Assembly: GCF_004402405.1 (NCBI RefSeq)
Contig: NZ_SOFE01000023.1
Span: forward strand, 494,297-558,296
Source of the DNA: Cryobacterium levicorallinum
Lineage (GTDB): Bacteria; Actinomycetota; Actinomycetes; Actinomycetales; Microbacteriaceae
Length of the DNA: 64,000 nt
Direction: 5' to 3'
Shown here: piece after piece, positions 40,172-50,882 of the stretch
Position numbering within the stretch: the first letter of the stretch is position 1
Layout: every line of letters begins with the position of its first letter
Position numbers and translations under genes: made by a program
Notes under the pieces: generated by a model
Databases searched by the model: none
What the model was told of the DNA's origin: nothing
The model's input: only the letters and a program-made list of their open reading frames with translations

Positions 40172-41395
40172 TTAGTCGCTCAGCCGACGCACCACGGCGT
40201 CGGCCAGAAGCCGTCCGCGCAGGGTCAGTTCGATGGTCCCGGCGAGCGCAGCTTTGGCGTTGACGAGCTCATCGGCGATCAGGCCGGCCACCTCTCGGCG
40301 TCCGTCCGCGGACAGCGATGCGACCGGGATACCGGTGCGGATGCGGCTCTGCAACAGGATGCGCTCGAGTTCGCGGGTGGGCGCATCGAGCGTTTCGCGA
40401 CCGGCGGCCGGGGACAGGCCGCCGAGCATCCGCTCTGAATAGGCTGCGGGATGTTTGACGTTCCACCAGCGCACCCCGCCGATGTGGCTGTGGGCGCCGG
40501 GGCCGATGCCCCACCAGTCCTGGCCGGTCCAGTAGGCGAGGTTGTGGCGGGAGCGGTGCGCGTCGCTCGTAGCCCAGTTGCTGACCTCGTACCAGTCATA
40601 GCCGGCGGCGGCAAGCAGTTCGTCGGCGAGTTCATAGAAGTCGGCCTGTTGGTCGTCGTCGGTCGGGGCGATCTCGCCGCGGCGAATCTGCCGCGCGAGT
40701 TTGGTGCCGTCTTCGACGATAAGCGAATAGGCGCTGAGGTGGTCTGGATGCAGGCTGAGCGCCTGTTCGAGGCTGGTGCGCCAGTCGGCGAGCGACTCTC
40801 CCGGCGTGCCGTAGATGAGGTCGAGGCTCACGTCGAGGCCGGCAGCGCGGGCCCATTCCACCACGAGGGGCACCCGCTCCGGGTCGTGGGTGCGTTCCAG
40901 GGTCGCCAGCACGTGCGGCACGGCGGACTGCATGCCGAAGGAAACCCGGGTGAATCCGGCCTCCGCGAGGGCGCCGAGGTAGGCGGCATCGACCGAGTCG
41001 GGGTTCGCCTCGGTGGTTACTTCGGCGTCGTCGGTCAAGCCCCACTGGTCGCGCACGGCGCCGAGCATTTTCGCCAGGTCGGTGACCGGCAGCAGCGTGG
41101 GTGTGCCTCCCCCGAAGAACACCGTTGCCACCGGGCGTTCGGGCACGCCCGATGCAGTGAGGATGCGCCCAGCGGCCTCAACCTCGAGCACCGCTTGGCT
41201 GGCGTAGTCGCTCTGCTTGACGCCGCGCAGTTCGGTCGCGGTATAGGTGTTGAAATCGCAGTAGCCGCAGCGCACCCGGCAGAACGGCACGTGCAGGTAG
41301 ACGCCGAAATCGCGTTCAGCGGCGTTGACGGCTGCCGAGGCCGGCAAAAGGCCGTCGTCGGGTGCCGGGTCGCCGATGGGGTGGGGTCCGGCCAT
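40172..41395 (-). CDS. hemW: Radical SAM heme chaperone HemW
   Basis: Radical SAM protein formerly called coproporphyrinogen oxidase-like; the family delivers heme to respiratory enzymes. The ATG at 41395 (MAGPHPIGD) gives 407 residues. The 4Fe-4S cluster cysteines are Cys39, Cys43 and Cys46 in FCRVRCGYCDF; the SAM-binding GGGTPTLL, the DLIYGTPGE motif and a C-terminal winged-helix-like HemN domain follow. It lies downstream of lepA and a DUF1990 gene, a conserved actinobacterial order. Possible relevance: cytochrome bd genes are in the same window. Confidence 0.93.
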   Translation of the reverse strand: MAGPHPIGDPAPDDGLLPASAAVNAAERDFGVYLHVPFCRVRCGYCDFNTYTATELRGVKQSDYASQAVLEVEAAGRILTASGVPERPVATVFFGGGTPTLLPVTDLAKMLGAVRDQWGLTDDAEVTTEANPDSVDAAYLGALAEAGFTRVSFGMQSAVPHVLATLERTHDPERVPLVVEWARAAGLDVSLDLIYGTPGESLADWRTSLEQALSLHPDHLSAYSLIVEDGTKLARQIRRGEIAPTDDDQQADFYELADELLAAAGYDWYEVSNWATSDAHRSRHNLAYWTGQDWWGIGPGAHSHIGGVRWWNVKHPAAYSERMLGGLSPAAGRETLDAPTRELERILLQSRIRTGIPVASLSADGRREVAGLIADELVNAKAALAGTIELTLRGRLLADAVVRRLSD

Positions 41396-41415
41396 GGGTG
41401 GTGCTCCAGTACGTT

Positions 41416-42066
41416 CTATTTGATCGCACCCGCGGGGTGCAAAGCCCGCAGATACAACTTGGTGAATTTGGCCTGCTGAAAGCGCAGCACCGGCCAGGCC
41501 AGTCGGTAATACCAGGTGCTCGGCCGCGAAAAGGAGCGGATCGTCAACCAAACCGAGTCGTCCTCGCGGTGCTCGACGATGAAGGATTCCTCACCACTCT
41601 CCGGGTGGCCGGCCAGGGTGCCGTAGGCGAACCCGATGCGGGCGGCCTCGTCGATCACGTAGACGACCCGCACCGGCGCGGTCAAGCCGATCGGTCCAAC
41701 CCGCATCTTGAGTGTGGCCGTCATACCGTTCGCAATATACGGGGTGCCATCCTCAGCGAAGGTCGCTTCATTGACCGGATGCTGCTGCCCGACCGCCGGC
41801 GTGCCGTCGGGTTGAAAGGTCACCGGGGTGTACTGCACGCCGGTTCCGTTTTCGAGGTCGGTCACCTCCATGCCGCTGCCGCGCTGGATTCCCCACGTCA
41901 TCAGCAACTTGGTCGCGGCTTCAAAGCGTTCCGGCGAACTGCCGAGCCTGACGCTCTGCTCCATCGGCCGGTAGCCCTTGGGCGGATAGCTCATCAGGTC
42001 GGGCGCCAGCGTACCGCCGATGGCAGCGTAGCTGACGGCGGCATCGGTGAAGGTGGCCCTGCGCAT
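41416..42066 (-). CDS. DUF1990 family protein
   Basis: A 216-residue soluble protein. The N-terminal SYAAIGGTLAPDLM and GYRPMEQSVRLGSS, the middle RVVYVIDEAARIGFAYGTLAGHPESGEESF and the C-terminal SRPSTWYYRLAWPVLRFQQAKFTKLYLRAL match the DUF1990 family, whose fold is related to START/SRPBCC lipid-binding domains. The function is unknown. It starts 5 bp after the lepA stop, so it is in the lepA transcript. Confidence 0.9.
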   Translation of the reverse strand: MRRATFTDAAVSYAAIGGTLAPDLMSYPPKGYRPMEQSVRLGSSPERFEAATKLLMTWGIQRGSGMEVTDLENGTGVQYTPVTFQPDGTPAVGQQHPVNEATFAEDGTPYIANGMTATLKMRVGPIGLTAPVRVVYVIDEAARIGFAYGTLAGHPESGEESFIVEHREDDSVWLTIRSFSRPSTWYYRLAWPVLRFQQAKFTKLYLRALHPAGAIK

Positions 42067-42071
42067 CCGCT

Positions 42072-43922
42072 TTACTTCTTGTCTTTGGTCTCGATGTCGC
42101 CGCTGAGCGCGGCAATGAAGGCTTCCTGGGGAACTTCGACCCGGCCGACCATCTTCATGCGTTTCTTGCCCTCTTTCTGCTTCTCCAGCAGCTTGCGCTT
42201 GCGCGAGATGTCACCGCCGTAGCATTTGGCCAGCACGTCTTTGCGCATCGCCGAGATGCTCTCGCGGGCGATGATGTGCGCGCCGATCGCGGCCTGGATG
42301 GGCACCTCGAACTGCTGGCGCGGAATCAGTTTGCGCAGGCGCCCGGTCATTAGCGCGCCGTAGGCGTAGGCCTTGTCGCGGTGAACGATGGCGGAAAACG
42401 CGTCGACCTGCTCGCCCTGCAGCAAAATGTCGACCTTGACCAGGTCGGCTTCCTGCTCGCCGGAGGGTTCGTAGTCGAGCGAGGCGTAGCCGGCGGTGCG
42501 GCCCTTGAGCATGTCGAAGAAGTCGAACACGATCTCACCGAGCGGCATCGAATAGCGAATCTCGACGCGGTCTTCGCCGAGGTATTCCATGCCGAGCAGG
42601 GTGCCACGGCGACTCTGGCAGAGCTCCATAATGACGCCGACGTAGTCTTTCGGGGCGAGAATCGCGGCTTTGACCATGGGTTCGAGCACCTTGGCGATTT
42701 TGCCGGTGGGGTATTCGCTCGGGTTGGTGACCGTGATGGTGCGCTTGTCGTCGGTGGTGACCTCGTAGGGCACGCTCGGCGCCGTGGTGATGAGGTCGAT
42801 GTTGAATTCACGTTCGAGGCGTTCGGTGATGATCTCGAGGTGCAGCAGGCCGAGAAACCCGCAGCGAAATCCGAAACCGAGGGCGACGGATGTCTCCGGC
42901 TCGTAGCCGAGGCTGGCGTCAGACAGCTTGAGTTTGTCCAGTGCTTCGCGCAGCGCCGGATAATCGCTGCCGTCGATCGGGTACAGGCCGGAGAACACCA
43001 TGGGCTGCGGTTCGTCGTAGCCGGGCAGGGCGTCGGTCGCCGGGCGCACTGCGGTCGTGATGGTGTCGCCGACCTTGGACTGGCGCACGTCTTTCACACC
43101 GGTGATCAGGTAGCCGACCTCGCCGACCTTGAGGCCCTTGCTCTCCACCGGTTCGGGCGAGATGACGCCGATCTCGAGGATCTCGTGCGTCGCCTTGGTC
43201 GACATCATCTGAATTTTTTCGTGCGCCTTCAGATGGCCGTCGATCATGCGCACGTAGGTGACGACGCCGCGGTAGCTGTCGTAGACCGAGTCGAAAATCA
43301 TGGCGCGAGCGGCGGCATCCGGGTTACCCTTCGGCGCCGGAATCATCGTCGTGGCGAGGTTCAGCAGCTCTTCAACACCGGCGCCGGTCTTGCCGGAGAC
43401 ACGCAGCACGTCTTCGGGGCGTCCGCCGATGAGACTCGCGAGTTCGCGGGCGTACTTCTCCGGGTCGGCGGCCGGCAGGTCGATCTTGTTGAGCACCGGA
43501 ATGATCGTGAGGTCGTTTTCGAGGGCCAGGTAGAGGTTGGCGAGGGTCTGGGCTTCGATGCCCTGGGCAGCGTCGACCAGCAAGATGGCGCCCTCGCAGG
43601 CGGCGAGGCTGCGGGAGACCTCGTAGGTGAAGTCGACGTGGCCGGGGGTGTCGATCATGTTGAGGGCGTAGGTGACGCCGTCCATTTCCCACGGCATACG
43701 CACGGCCTGGCTCTTGATGGTGATGCCGCGTTCCCGCTCGATGTCCATGCGGTCCAGGTACTGGGCACGCATGGAACGCTCGTCGACGACGCCGGTGATC
43801 TGCAGCATCCGGTCGGCCAGGGTCGACTTGCCGTGGTCGATGTGGGCAATGATGCAGAAGTTGCGGATGAACTCGGGGGCCGTGGCGGCCGGTTCCAGCG
43901 CGTGAAGGGCTCTCGGTGACAT
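42072..43922 (-). CDS. lepA: Elongation factor 4
   Basis: Translational GTPase that back-translocates or recycles stalled ribosomes. It has 616 residues, normal for LepA: G1 [17 protein letters not shown] switch region, [14 protein letters not shown], then domain II, and the LepA-specific C-terminal domain ([20 protein letters not shown], ending near [21 protein letters not shown]). The start is ATG at 43922. It is divergent from the toxin-antitoxin pair. Confidence 0.98.
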   Translation of the reverse strand: MSPRALHALEPAATAPEFIRNFCIIAHIDHGKSTLADRMLQITGVVDERSMRAQYLDRMDIERERGITIKSQAVRMPWEMDGVTYALNMIDTPGHVDFTYEVSRSLAACEGAILLVDAAQGIEAQTLANLYLALENDLTIIPVLNKIDLPAADPEKYARELASLIGGRPEDVLRVSGKTGAGVEELLNLATTMIPAPKGNPDAAARAMIFDSVYDSYRGVVTYVRMIDGHLKAHEKIQMMSTKATHEILEIGVISPEPVESKGLKVGEVGYLITGVKDVRQSKVGDTITTAVRPATDALPGYDEPQPMVFSGLYPIDGSDYPALREALDKLKLSDASLGYEPETSVALGFGFRCGFLGLLHLEIITERLEREFNIDLITTAPSVPYEVTTDDKRTITVTNPSEYPTGKIAKVLEPMVKAAILAPKDYVGVIMELCQSRRGTLLGMEYLGEDRVEIRYSMPLGEIVFDFFDMLKGRTAGYASLDYEPSGEQEADLVKVDILLQGEQVDAFSAIVHRDKAYAYGALMTGRLRKLIPRQQFEVPIQAAIGAHIIARESISAMRKDVLAKCYGGDISRKRKLLEKQKEGKKRMKMVGRVEVPQEAFIAALSGDIETKDKK

Positions 43923-44024
43923 AGTGCGTCTATTCTTTCATGCTCGGCCGTGTTGTACCGTCTCCACACTGGTATCAGAGATATCCGACGCATACAATAC
44001 AAGTATCGCAGGGAGGATTTTTTC

Positions 44025-44246
44025 ATGGCCATTTCGATCAGACTCTCACCCGAAGACGAAGCCCGGTTGCAGGCCCTCGCCACGAAGACCGGTCGCTCCA
44101 AGACCTTTTACGTGCGCGAAGCCATCCACGCGCACTTGGACGACCTCGAGGAGCGTTACTGGGCCGACGGGGTGATTCGAACATGGGAGGCGTCGGGCAG
44201 AGAAACGCGTCCGGCAGCCGAGCTCTGGGCTGAACTCGGCCTATGA
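44025..44246 (+). CDS. RelB-type ribbon-helix-helix antitoxin
   Basis: A 73-residue protein: an N-terminal ribbon-helix-helix DNA-binding domain (ISIRLSPEDEARLQALATKTGRSKTFYVREAI) and a C-terminal toxin-binding tail. The ATG at 44025 follows a GGGAGGATT ribosome binding site. The toxin gene begins 10 bp downstream. AT-rich upstream sequence with CATACAATACAAGTAT (43991-44006) could carry the promoter and operator; such antitoxins usually repress their own promoter. Confidence 0.92.
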   Translation: MAISIRLSPEDEARLQALATKTGRSKTFYVREAIHAHLDDLEERYWADGVIRTWEASGRETRPAAELWAELGL

Positions 44247-44256
44247 GCCATCGCGC

Positions 44257-44529
44257 ATGAAACGCTGGCGGCTGGAGACCACGCCGGAGTTTGACCGCGC
44301 AGCACGTAAAATCGACCGCCAGTCGCTCCGACGCATCAAGGACTACCTGGACGATATTCTCGAACTCGACGACCCGCGCGACCGCGGCAGGGGGCTGACC
44401 GCGAATCTCTCTGGTTATTGGCGTTATCGAATCGGACACTATCGAGTGATCGTCGAATTCCACGACGACGTGCTCGTCATCGTTGCGATCGGACTCGGTC
44501 ACCGATCCGACATCTACCGAAACGACTGA
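44257..44529 (+). CDS. RelE/ParE-family toxin
   Basis: A 90-residue protein of the RelE/ParE fold: KRWRLETTPEFDRAARKIDRQ start, conserved LSGYWRYRIGHYRVIVEFHDD in the middle and the IGLGHRSDIY end. RelE relatives cut mRNA at the ribosome A site. It is encoded right behind its antitoxin. The end overlaps a small hairpin shared with the convergent pseudogene. Confidence 0.92.
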   Translation: MKRWRLETTPEFDRAARKIDRQSLRRIKDYLDDILELDDPRDRGRGLTANLSGYWRYRIGHYRVIVEFHDDVLVIVAIGLGHRSDIYRND

Positions 44530-44542
44530 CCCTGGCCCCGGG

Positions 44543-44546
<4 letters not shown>
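44526..44546. terminator. Shared hairpin between toxin gene and amidohydrolase pseudogene
   Basis: A 7-bp stem CTGACCC / GGGTCAG with a 7-base loop overlaps both convergent stop codons. It has no T-tract on either strand. Confidence 0.4.
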
Positions 44547-45523
<977 letters not shown>

Positions 45524-45573
45524 CGCTCCAGCCTCGGCATGCGCTGTGATCGGGGCTGACTAGGCTCGCGGGC

Positions 45574-46302
45574 ATGGAGATTCCCGAGTCACGCGTACCA
45601 ATTTTGCTCGTTCACGGTATCCGTGCCTCGGCCACGATGTGGCGGTATCAGGAGAAGAAGCTGCGTGCCGCCGGGCACCGGGTTCTCGCGATTGATCTGC
45701 CCGGCCACGGGCAGCGGATGACGGAGCCGTTCACGGTGCCGGCCGCGCTCACCGCCATCGACGACGGGGTGGCGGCGCTCGGTGGCAGTGTGCTGCTGGT
45801 CGGGCTCTCGCTCGGCGGCTACTACGCCGTCGCCTATGCCGCAGAGCACCCCGATCGGGTAGCCGGGCTGATCGCTGCCGGCTGTAGCGCAGTTCCCAGG
45901 GGCGCTTTGCTCGAGGGCTATCGGCTGCTGGCCCGAATGATTCACCGCCTACCCGATCGGGGCTTGTGGCTGCACGAGGGACTGGCGCGCCTCCTTCTAC
46001 CTGCGGCCGGGGCGCGCGATGTACTCGCGGGCGGCGCCGCACTCGACGTGATGGATTCCGGCCTGCAGGCGACCTCGACGCTGACTCCCCTGGCCAGCCT
46101 CGCGGCGTATCCCGGCCCGATCTGGCTGGTCAACGGTGCCCTCGATCACTTTCGGCTGAACGAGCGGCGCTTTCTCTCCGCCTGCCGCAACGGGACGGTC
46201 GTCGTGGTGCCGGGAGCAACGCATCTGTCGAGCCTGGCCCAGCCGGAGCGCTTCACGGCGATCCTGTTGGGGGTCGCCGGACAGGTGTCGCTGGCGAACT
46301 GA
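45574..46302 (+). CDS. Alpha/beta hydrolase
   Basis: A 242-residue alpha/beta-hydrolase-fold protein. The oxyanion region is [13 protein letters not shown], the nucleophile is Ser79 (GLSLGG), the acid is probably Asp191 (NGALDHF) and the base is His217 (GATHLS). No signal peptide or membrane anchor. The substrate cannot be inferred; the size and motifs fit small esterase or lactonase members. It is divergent from the amidohydrolase pseudogene, 50 bp apart. Confidence 0.9.
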   Translation: MEIPESRVPILLVHGIRASATMWRYQEKKLRAAGHRVLAIDLPGHGQRMTEPFTVPAALTAIDDGVAALGGSVLLVGLSLGGYYAVAYAAEHPDRVAGLIAAGCSAVPRGALLEGYRLLARMIHRLPDRGLWLHEGLARLLLPAAGARDVLAGGAALDVMDSGLQATSTLTPLASLAAYPGPIWLVNGALDHFRLNERRFLSACRNGTVVVVPGATHLSSLAQPERFTAILLGVAGQVSLAN

Positions 46303-46344
46303 GGCCGCGGCATCCGCTCGCCGCGGCATCCGCTTGCCGCGGCC
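46303..46344. repeat. Tandem 16-bp repeat inside an inverted repeat
   Basis: Two copies of CCGCGGCATCCGCT(C/T)G (46305-46320, 46321-46336) and a third partial one are flanked by perfect arms GGCCGCGG and CCGCGGCC. Each copy contains the window-wide heptamer GCATCCG. It follows the hydrolase stop directly and may act as its terminator. Confidence 0.75.
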
Positions 46345-46666
46345 GATCTGGGTGCCCGAATGCACTCATGGCACACCGCACCCGCGTGAGCGCGCCCGAG
46401 ACCGGTGCGCGCTACGGCAACTAACGAACCGGCCTAGCGGTTACCCATATCGGGCGCGGTCATGCGCACGGAGGGTGCAGCGGCATCCGCTCGCGCGAGC
46501 GAAAAGGGGTTTCCCCGACCGGGCGAGTTTTGGGGCGGGGCGAATTGCTGGTAGCGTTACTGGTTGGCTTGCGTGTTGGGTCCCACCCCGCACGATTTTC
46601 GCCGCAGAAGCGCCCTCTACCGCTGAGCGGCTGTCCGTACTAGAACCTAACGAAAGCGTAAAAAAC
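46303..46666. other. Intergenic region upstream of rpsT
   Basis: 364 bp without a supported gene. The left end holds a repeat-rich hairpin (46303-46344). The rest is rpsT leader: a GC-rich stretch and a promoter-like TTGCTGGTAGCGTTACTGG near 46551. No tRNA or other RNA gene was recognised. Confidence 0.55.
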
Positions 46667-46930
46667 GTGGCAAATATCAAGTCGCAGATCAAGCGAATTG
46701 GCACCAACAAGAAGGCCCAGGAGCGTAACAAGGCCGTCAAGAGCGAGTTCAAGTCCGCGATCCGCGCGACTCGTACCGCAATTGCCGCTGGCGACAAAGA
46801 CAAGGCCGTCGTCGGTCTCGCCTTTGCTTCCAAGAAGCTCGACAAGGCCGTCAGCAAGGGTGTAATCCACCAGAACCAGGCTGCGAACAAGAAGTCCGCC
46901 ATCGCGAAGGCTGTCGGCGCACTGGTCTAA
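46667..46930 (+). CDS. rpsT: 30S ribosomal protein S20
   Basis: Primary 16S rRNA-binding protein of the small subunit. GTG at 46667 gives 87 residues beginning [26 protein letters not shown]; Lys/Ala-rich, normal length. The region upstream resembles a ribosomal protein leader, in which S20 feedback is common. It is followed by a strong terminator at 47020-47050. It is divergent from holA-comEC, as in many actinobacteria. Confidence 0.98.
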   Translation: MANIKSQIKRIGTNKKAQERNKAVKSEFKSAIRATRTAIAAGDKDKAVVGLAFASKKLDKAVSKGVIHQNQAANKKSAIAKAVGALV

Positions 46931-47019
46931 TCGTCGCACTCGTCTAATCGACGCTGGATCCACCCGCACCTGCTGTCTGCGTCGGCTCGTTAGAGCGGAT
47001 GCTGCACCTCGTGGCACAT

Positions 47020-47050
47020 AAGTCCCCGCCCCTCGGCGGGGACTTTTTGT
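47020..47050 (+). terminator. Rho-independent terminator after rpsT
   Basis: Stem AAGTCCCCGCC / GGCGGGGACTT (11 bp, 4-base loop, 47020-47045) followed by a run of T to 47048. It ends rpsT transcription. Confidence 0.92.
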
Positions 47051-47210
47051 GTCCCTGGAAACCCGTCCGGGCAGCAGTGGCGCTGTCCCTGCGTCTCGAA
47101 TTGACCACAAACTCTGTAACGCAGTGGTCCATTACTCGGCGTGTATTGCGGTCAACCGCGCAGGTTGAACCAGGCTCAGCAGCCCCGAGGCCCGCTCATT
47201 GCCGGTGGCG

Positions 47211-48287
47211 CTAGCCCTCGCCGCGGCGCGCGATCACGCCGATGAGGCGCTCGAGAGCGTAGACCGGGTCGCGACCCGCACCCTTCACCGCGGCATCCGT
47301 TTCGGCGAGCACGAGGATGCAACGGGCAAGGCCCTCGTCGCTCCAGCCGCGCAGGTCCTTCTGGGCGCGCTCCACCTGCCAGGGTGCCAGACCGAACTGG
47401 GCACCGAGCTGGGCAGAGCCGCCGCGGGCTCCGAAGACCTTCGCCATGGTGCGAATCTTCATAGCGAAGGCCGCGACGATCGGCACCGGATCGGCCCCGG
47501 AGGTGAGAGCGTGCCGCAGGGTGACGAGGGCCTCGCCATTGCGGCCAGCGATGGCCCAGTCTGCGACCTTGAAGGCGTTGGTTTCAACCCGACCGCCGTA
47601 GTAACGATCGACCGTGGTTTCGGTGACCTCGCTCGTCGCGTCTGCGATGAGCTGCTGGCAGGCGGCGGAGAGTTCGGCCAGATCGTCGGAGAACGCGGCG
47701 ACAAGCTGCCGCAGCGCACTCGCGGTGACGCGTTTGCCGGCCGCCTTGAACTCGTTCGACGCGAATTCGTACTTCTCGGTGTCTTTCTTGAGCTCGGTAC
47801 AGACCACCTCGATGGCGCCACCGAGTCCGCTGCGAATGGTGTCGAGCAGCTTCTTGCCCCGTACTCCCCCGCCGTGTCGCAGCACCACGTAGGTGTCATC
47901 GGCCGGGTTCTCGAGGTAGTCGAGCGCCTCGACGAGAAAGGTGTCGCTGCACTTCTCGACGTTGCTGACCCGAATCAGCCGCGGCTCGCCGAACAGGGAC
48001 GGGCTCGCCAGGGTGAGCAGCTCACCGGGGGCGTAGCTGTCGGCCTGCACGTCGCTGATTTCAAGGCTGGGATCTTCAAGTTTGAGAAAGTCGCGGAGCT
48101 GACGGATGGCGCGTTCCGCGAGAAACGTTTCGGTCCCCGAGACGAGCACGATCGGTGCCGGACGCACCTGGTGCCAGCCGAGCTGGGGAATGACGGTGCC
48201 CTTGGCCGCGCGGGCGGGGGCTGCCTTGCCGGAGCGGGAACCGGTCGTGGCGGGTCGTGCAGCCAAAGCGCTCTCCTTGGGTGTCAT
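47211..48287 (-). CDS. holA: DNA polymerase III delta subunit
   Basis: Clamp-loader subunit that opens the sliding clamp. It has 358 residues; the N-terminal 45 are low complexity (RPATTGSRSGKAAPARAAKG), then the P-loop-like VLVSGTETFLAERAI start, VLRHGGG and the C-terminal helical domain (FGARGGSAQLGAQFGLAPWQVERAQKDLRGW). ATG at 48287 lies 18 bp after the comEC stop. The comEA-comEC-holA order is conserved in actinobacteria. Confidence 0.95.
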   Translation of the reverse strand: MTPKESALAARPATTGSRSGKAAPARAAKGTVIPQLGWHQVRPAPIVLVSGTETFLAERAIRQLRDFLKLEDPSLEISDVQADSYAPGELLTLASPSLFGEPRLIRVSNVEKCSDTFLVEALDYLENPADDTYVVLRHGGGVRGKKLLDTIRSGLGGAIEVVCTELKKDTEKYEFASNEFKAAGKRVTASALRQLVAAFSDDLAELSAACQQLIADATSEVTETTVDRYYGGRVETNAFKVADWAIAGRNGEALVTLRHALTSGADPVPIVAAFAMKIRTMAKVFGARGGSAQLGAQFGLAPWQVERAQKDLRGWSDEGLARCILVLAETDAAVKGAGRDPVYALERLIGVIARRGEG

Positions 48288-48305
48288 GCGGGTGGTCGAT
48301 CAAGC

Positions 48306-50882
48306 CTAACGCGCACGACTGACCCTCCCGGCAGCATCCGGGGCAGCCGTCGGCGGCACGGGCGGCCCGCGGTCGGTAATCTTCTCCGTCCAGAGCACGA
48401 GGGTGCCGTTGTCCCCTGGCGCAACCACCGCCATCCCCTCCCGGTCGGTGCGCACGGACACGGTTTTCACCGAAGCGAGAACGTTGAGCAACGCGTCGGT
48501 GGGATGCCCGTAGGTGTTTGTCGCGCCGACCGAGATCAGCCCCACCCGGGCCCGCAACTCGGCGTACAGCTCGGGGCTCTGATCGGCCGAGCCATGGTGG
48601 GCGACCTTCACGACGTCGACCCGGCCGGGCGGCGAGACCCGCCGCAAGGCATTCTGCGATTCCTCGCCGAGATCTCCGAGAAAAATCGAACGGATGCCCC
48701 GCCCTTCGAACACAATGGTGATGCTTCCCGGGTTGCCCGCCTGCATCGTCGTGGCTCCACGGACGGGCCAGAGTATGTTCCAGCGCAGTCCGCCCAGCGT
48801 GCCGGCATCACCCCGAGCCGTCTGACGCACGACGGCTCCACCAGCGGCGAGACGCTCGTGCAGGCTTTCGTCCTGCGCGTTCTCCGGCTGCCCGACCAGG
48901 GCGGTATCGACCTTGCCGATGACAGCATCCACCCCGCCGATATGGTCGAGGTCGTAGTGGGTAAGTACGAGCAAATTGATGCGACTGATGCCAAGGGTGG
49001 CCAGGCAGCTCGCGAGCAGTTTCGGGTCGGGACCGACGTCAACCAGACCGTACCGATCACCATCGCGCACGACGACGGCGTCGCCCTGCCCAATATCGCA
49101 GGCCGCAATCTGCCAGTTCGCCGGCAAGGAGGCGGCCCGGCCGATTCCGGTGCCGATCAGCGCCCCGGCGTAACCTCCGAAGCCGACCAGCAGCACGGCG
49201 AGGACCGCCGCCGGCCAGCGGGCGGGGCGAGCTGCCGGGCCGCGCAGGACGACCACGAGCGTGAGCAAGGTGACGACTGAGAGCAGCAATACGCCGGGCA
49301 CTCCGCCGGGCCACGGCAGGCGGGTGCCCGGCAGCGTCGACGTGGTCTGGGCCACGGCGGCGATCCACGCCGATGGCAGCCAGGCCAGGGCGAGCAGGCC
49401 CGACGCTACGCCCGAGAGCACCGGCAGGGTCAGGCAGGCGATCAGCCCGACCACCGTAGCGACCGGCGCGGCGGGACCACCGAGAATGTTGGCCGGCACC
49501 CCGTACAGCGGCAGGCTGGGGCTCAACAGAATGAGCACGGGCTGGCAGGCTAGTTGGGCGGCCAGGGGAATGGCGATGACGGCGGCCAGGGCCAGCGGCA
49601 TCCACTGGCTGAGCAGCCGGCTGAGCGGACCGGCCAGAATGAGGAGCCCCGCGGTCGCGAGCACGGACAGCGCAAAGCCGTAGTTGCGGGCCAGCCACGG
49701 GTCGCTCGCGAGCAGTCCGATCACCACGATGAGCAGGGTGGGCACGCCTCGCCCGGGCCGGCCGGCACCGATCGACGCGAGAGTGAGGGTGGCCATGACC
49801 GCCGAGCGCAGCACGCTCGGCTCGGGTGTGACCAGCACGGTAAAGCCGAGCAGCGTCGCCAGTGACAGCAGAATGCGCCAGCTCCGACCGAGCCGCAGGT
49901 AGCCGCCGAGCAGCATGATCGCGGCGATAACGATGGCACAATTGGCCCCGGAAACGGCGGTCAAGTGGCTCAGGGAGCTGGTTTTCATGGCTTGATCGAG
50001 GTCGGGGCTGACCGCGCTCGTGTCGCCGATCGCCAGGCCGGGGAGCAGGTCTCCCCCGTCACCGGGGAGGCTCGTCGCGGCCGCCGCGAACCGAGCGCGG
50101 AGCTCGTTCGCCCACTGCAGCCACCAGGGCGGAGACTCGGCTACCTGAGCGGGGTCGGTGGCAAACAGCAAGGCGACCGCCGCGTCGCCCGGATCTGTCG
50201 GGCGCAGGGTGCCCCGCAGGCGCAGGCTGGTGCCGATCTCGGGTTCGTCGCCTCCCCCGGCCGCCTCGGCGAACACCACCACCGGGGTCGACACCCTCGT
50301 CGATTCGCCGCGCAGGTCCAACTGCGTGAGCGTGGCCCGGTAGCGCACCCGCCCCGACGTACCGCCGCCGATGAAAGCTTTGGCTGGTACCGGAACCGAC
50401 CAGACGGTGACCGTGACCGTGAGCGTCGCGTGCGACTCCGCGGCGGCGCGCACCTCCGGCGGCAGGCGAACCGGCGCCCATACCCCGACGGCAGTGGCGA
50501 CAAGAGCCGCCGCCGCACAGCAGAGCACGATGCTGCCGCCCAGCGTCTGCCAGCGGTCACCCGGCCGAGGTGACGTTCCGGGGGTAGTACGACCCCGCCG
50601 ACGGGACGCTGCATTCTGCTCCACGGCCCGCCCAGCAGCACGACCGCTGGCCAGCACAACGCTCGCACGATCGGTTGCCGATCGAACTGGCTGCGGCGCA
50701 TCGGCCCCCAGCACGACGGAATGCGCCGGCATCCGTTTCATCACGAGGATGCCAGCCGTCACCCCAGCCGCTGCCCACAGCACCAGGGCGATGGACCAGG
50801 CGCCCTCTGGCGCTCCGATCAGCAGCCCTGCAGTAAGCCACGCTGCCAGGGCCGGAAGCGCCAGCCGCAGGTCGAGGCTCAT
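48306..50882 (-). CDS. comEC: ComEC/Rec2 DNA translocation channel
   Basis: Membrane channel that passes single-stranded DNA into the cell during natural transformation. It has 858 residues: an N-terminal OB-like region, a competence domain with about ten membrane segments (DLLPGLAIGDTSAVSPDLDQAM, LTAVSGANCAIVIAA) and a C-terminal metallo-beta-lactamase-like domain from ~580 (LTHYDLDHIGG, KVAHHGSADQSPE), probably the nuclease. All three parts are intact, so it looks functional. It overlaps comEA by 4 bases. Confidence 0.95.
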   Translation of the reverse strand: MSLDLRLALPALAAWLTAGLLIGAPEGAWSIALVLWAAAGVTAGILVMKRMPAHSVVLGADAPQPVRSATDRASVVLASGRAAGRAVEQNAASRRRGRTTPGTSPRPGDRWQTLGGSIVLCCAAAALVATAVGVWAPVRLPPEVRAAAESHATLTVTVTVWSVPVPAKAFIGGGTSGRVRYRATLTQLDLRGESTRVSTPVVVFAEAAGGGDEPEIGTSLRLRGTLRPTDPGDAAVALLFATDPAQVAESPPWWLQWANELRARFAAAATSLPGDGGDLLPGLAIGDTSAVSPDLDQAMKTSSLSHLTAVSGANCAIVIAAIMLLGGYLRLGRSWRILLSLATLLGFTVLVTPEPSVLRSAVMATLTLASIGAGRPGRGVPTLLIVVIGLLASDPWLARNYGFALSVLATAGLLILAGPLSRLLSQWMPLALAAVIAIPLAAQLACQPVLILLSPSLPLYGVPANILGGPAAPVATVVGLIACLTLPVLSGVASGLLALAWLPSAWIAAVAQTTSTLPGTRLPWPGGVPGVLLLSVVTLLTLVVVLRGPAARPARWPAAVLAVLLVGFGGYAGALIGTGIGRAASLPANWQIAACDIGQGDAVVVRDGDRYGLVDVGPDPKLLASCLATLGISRINLLVLTHYDLDHIGGVDAVIGKVDTALVGQPENAQDESLHERLAAGGAVVRQTARGDAGTLGGLRWNILWPVRGATTMQAGNPGSITIVFEGRGIRSIFLGDLGEESQNALRRVSPPGRVDVVKVAHHGSADQSPELYAELRARVGLISVGATNTYGHPTDALLNVLASVKTVSVRTDREGMAVVAPGDNGTLVLWTEKITDRGPPVPPTAAPDAAGRVSRAR

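Noticed and set aside
42381..43919. 512-residue plus-strand ORF opposite lepA
   Set aside because: Antisense shadow of lepA; composition dominated by Val/Gly/Asp, no domain.
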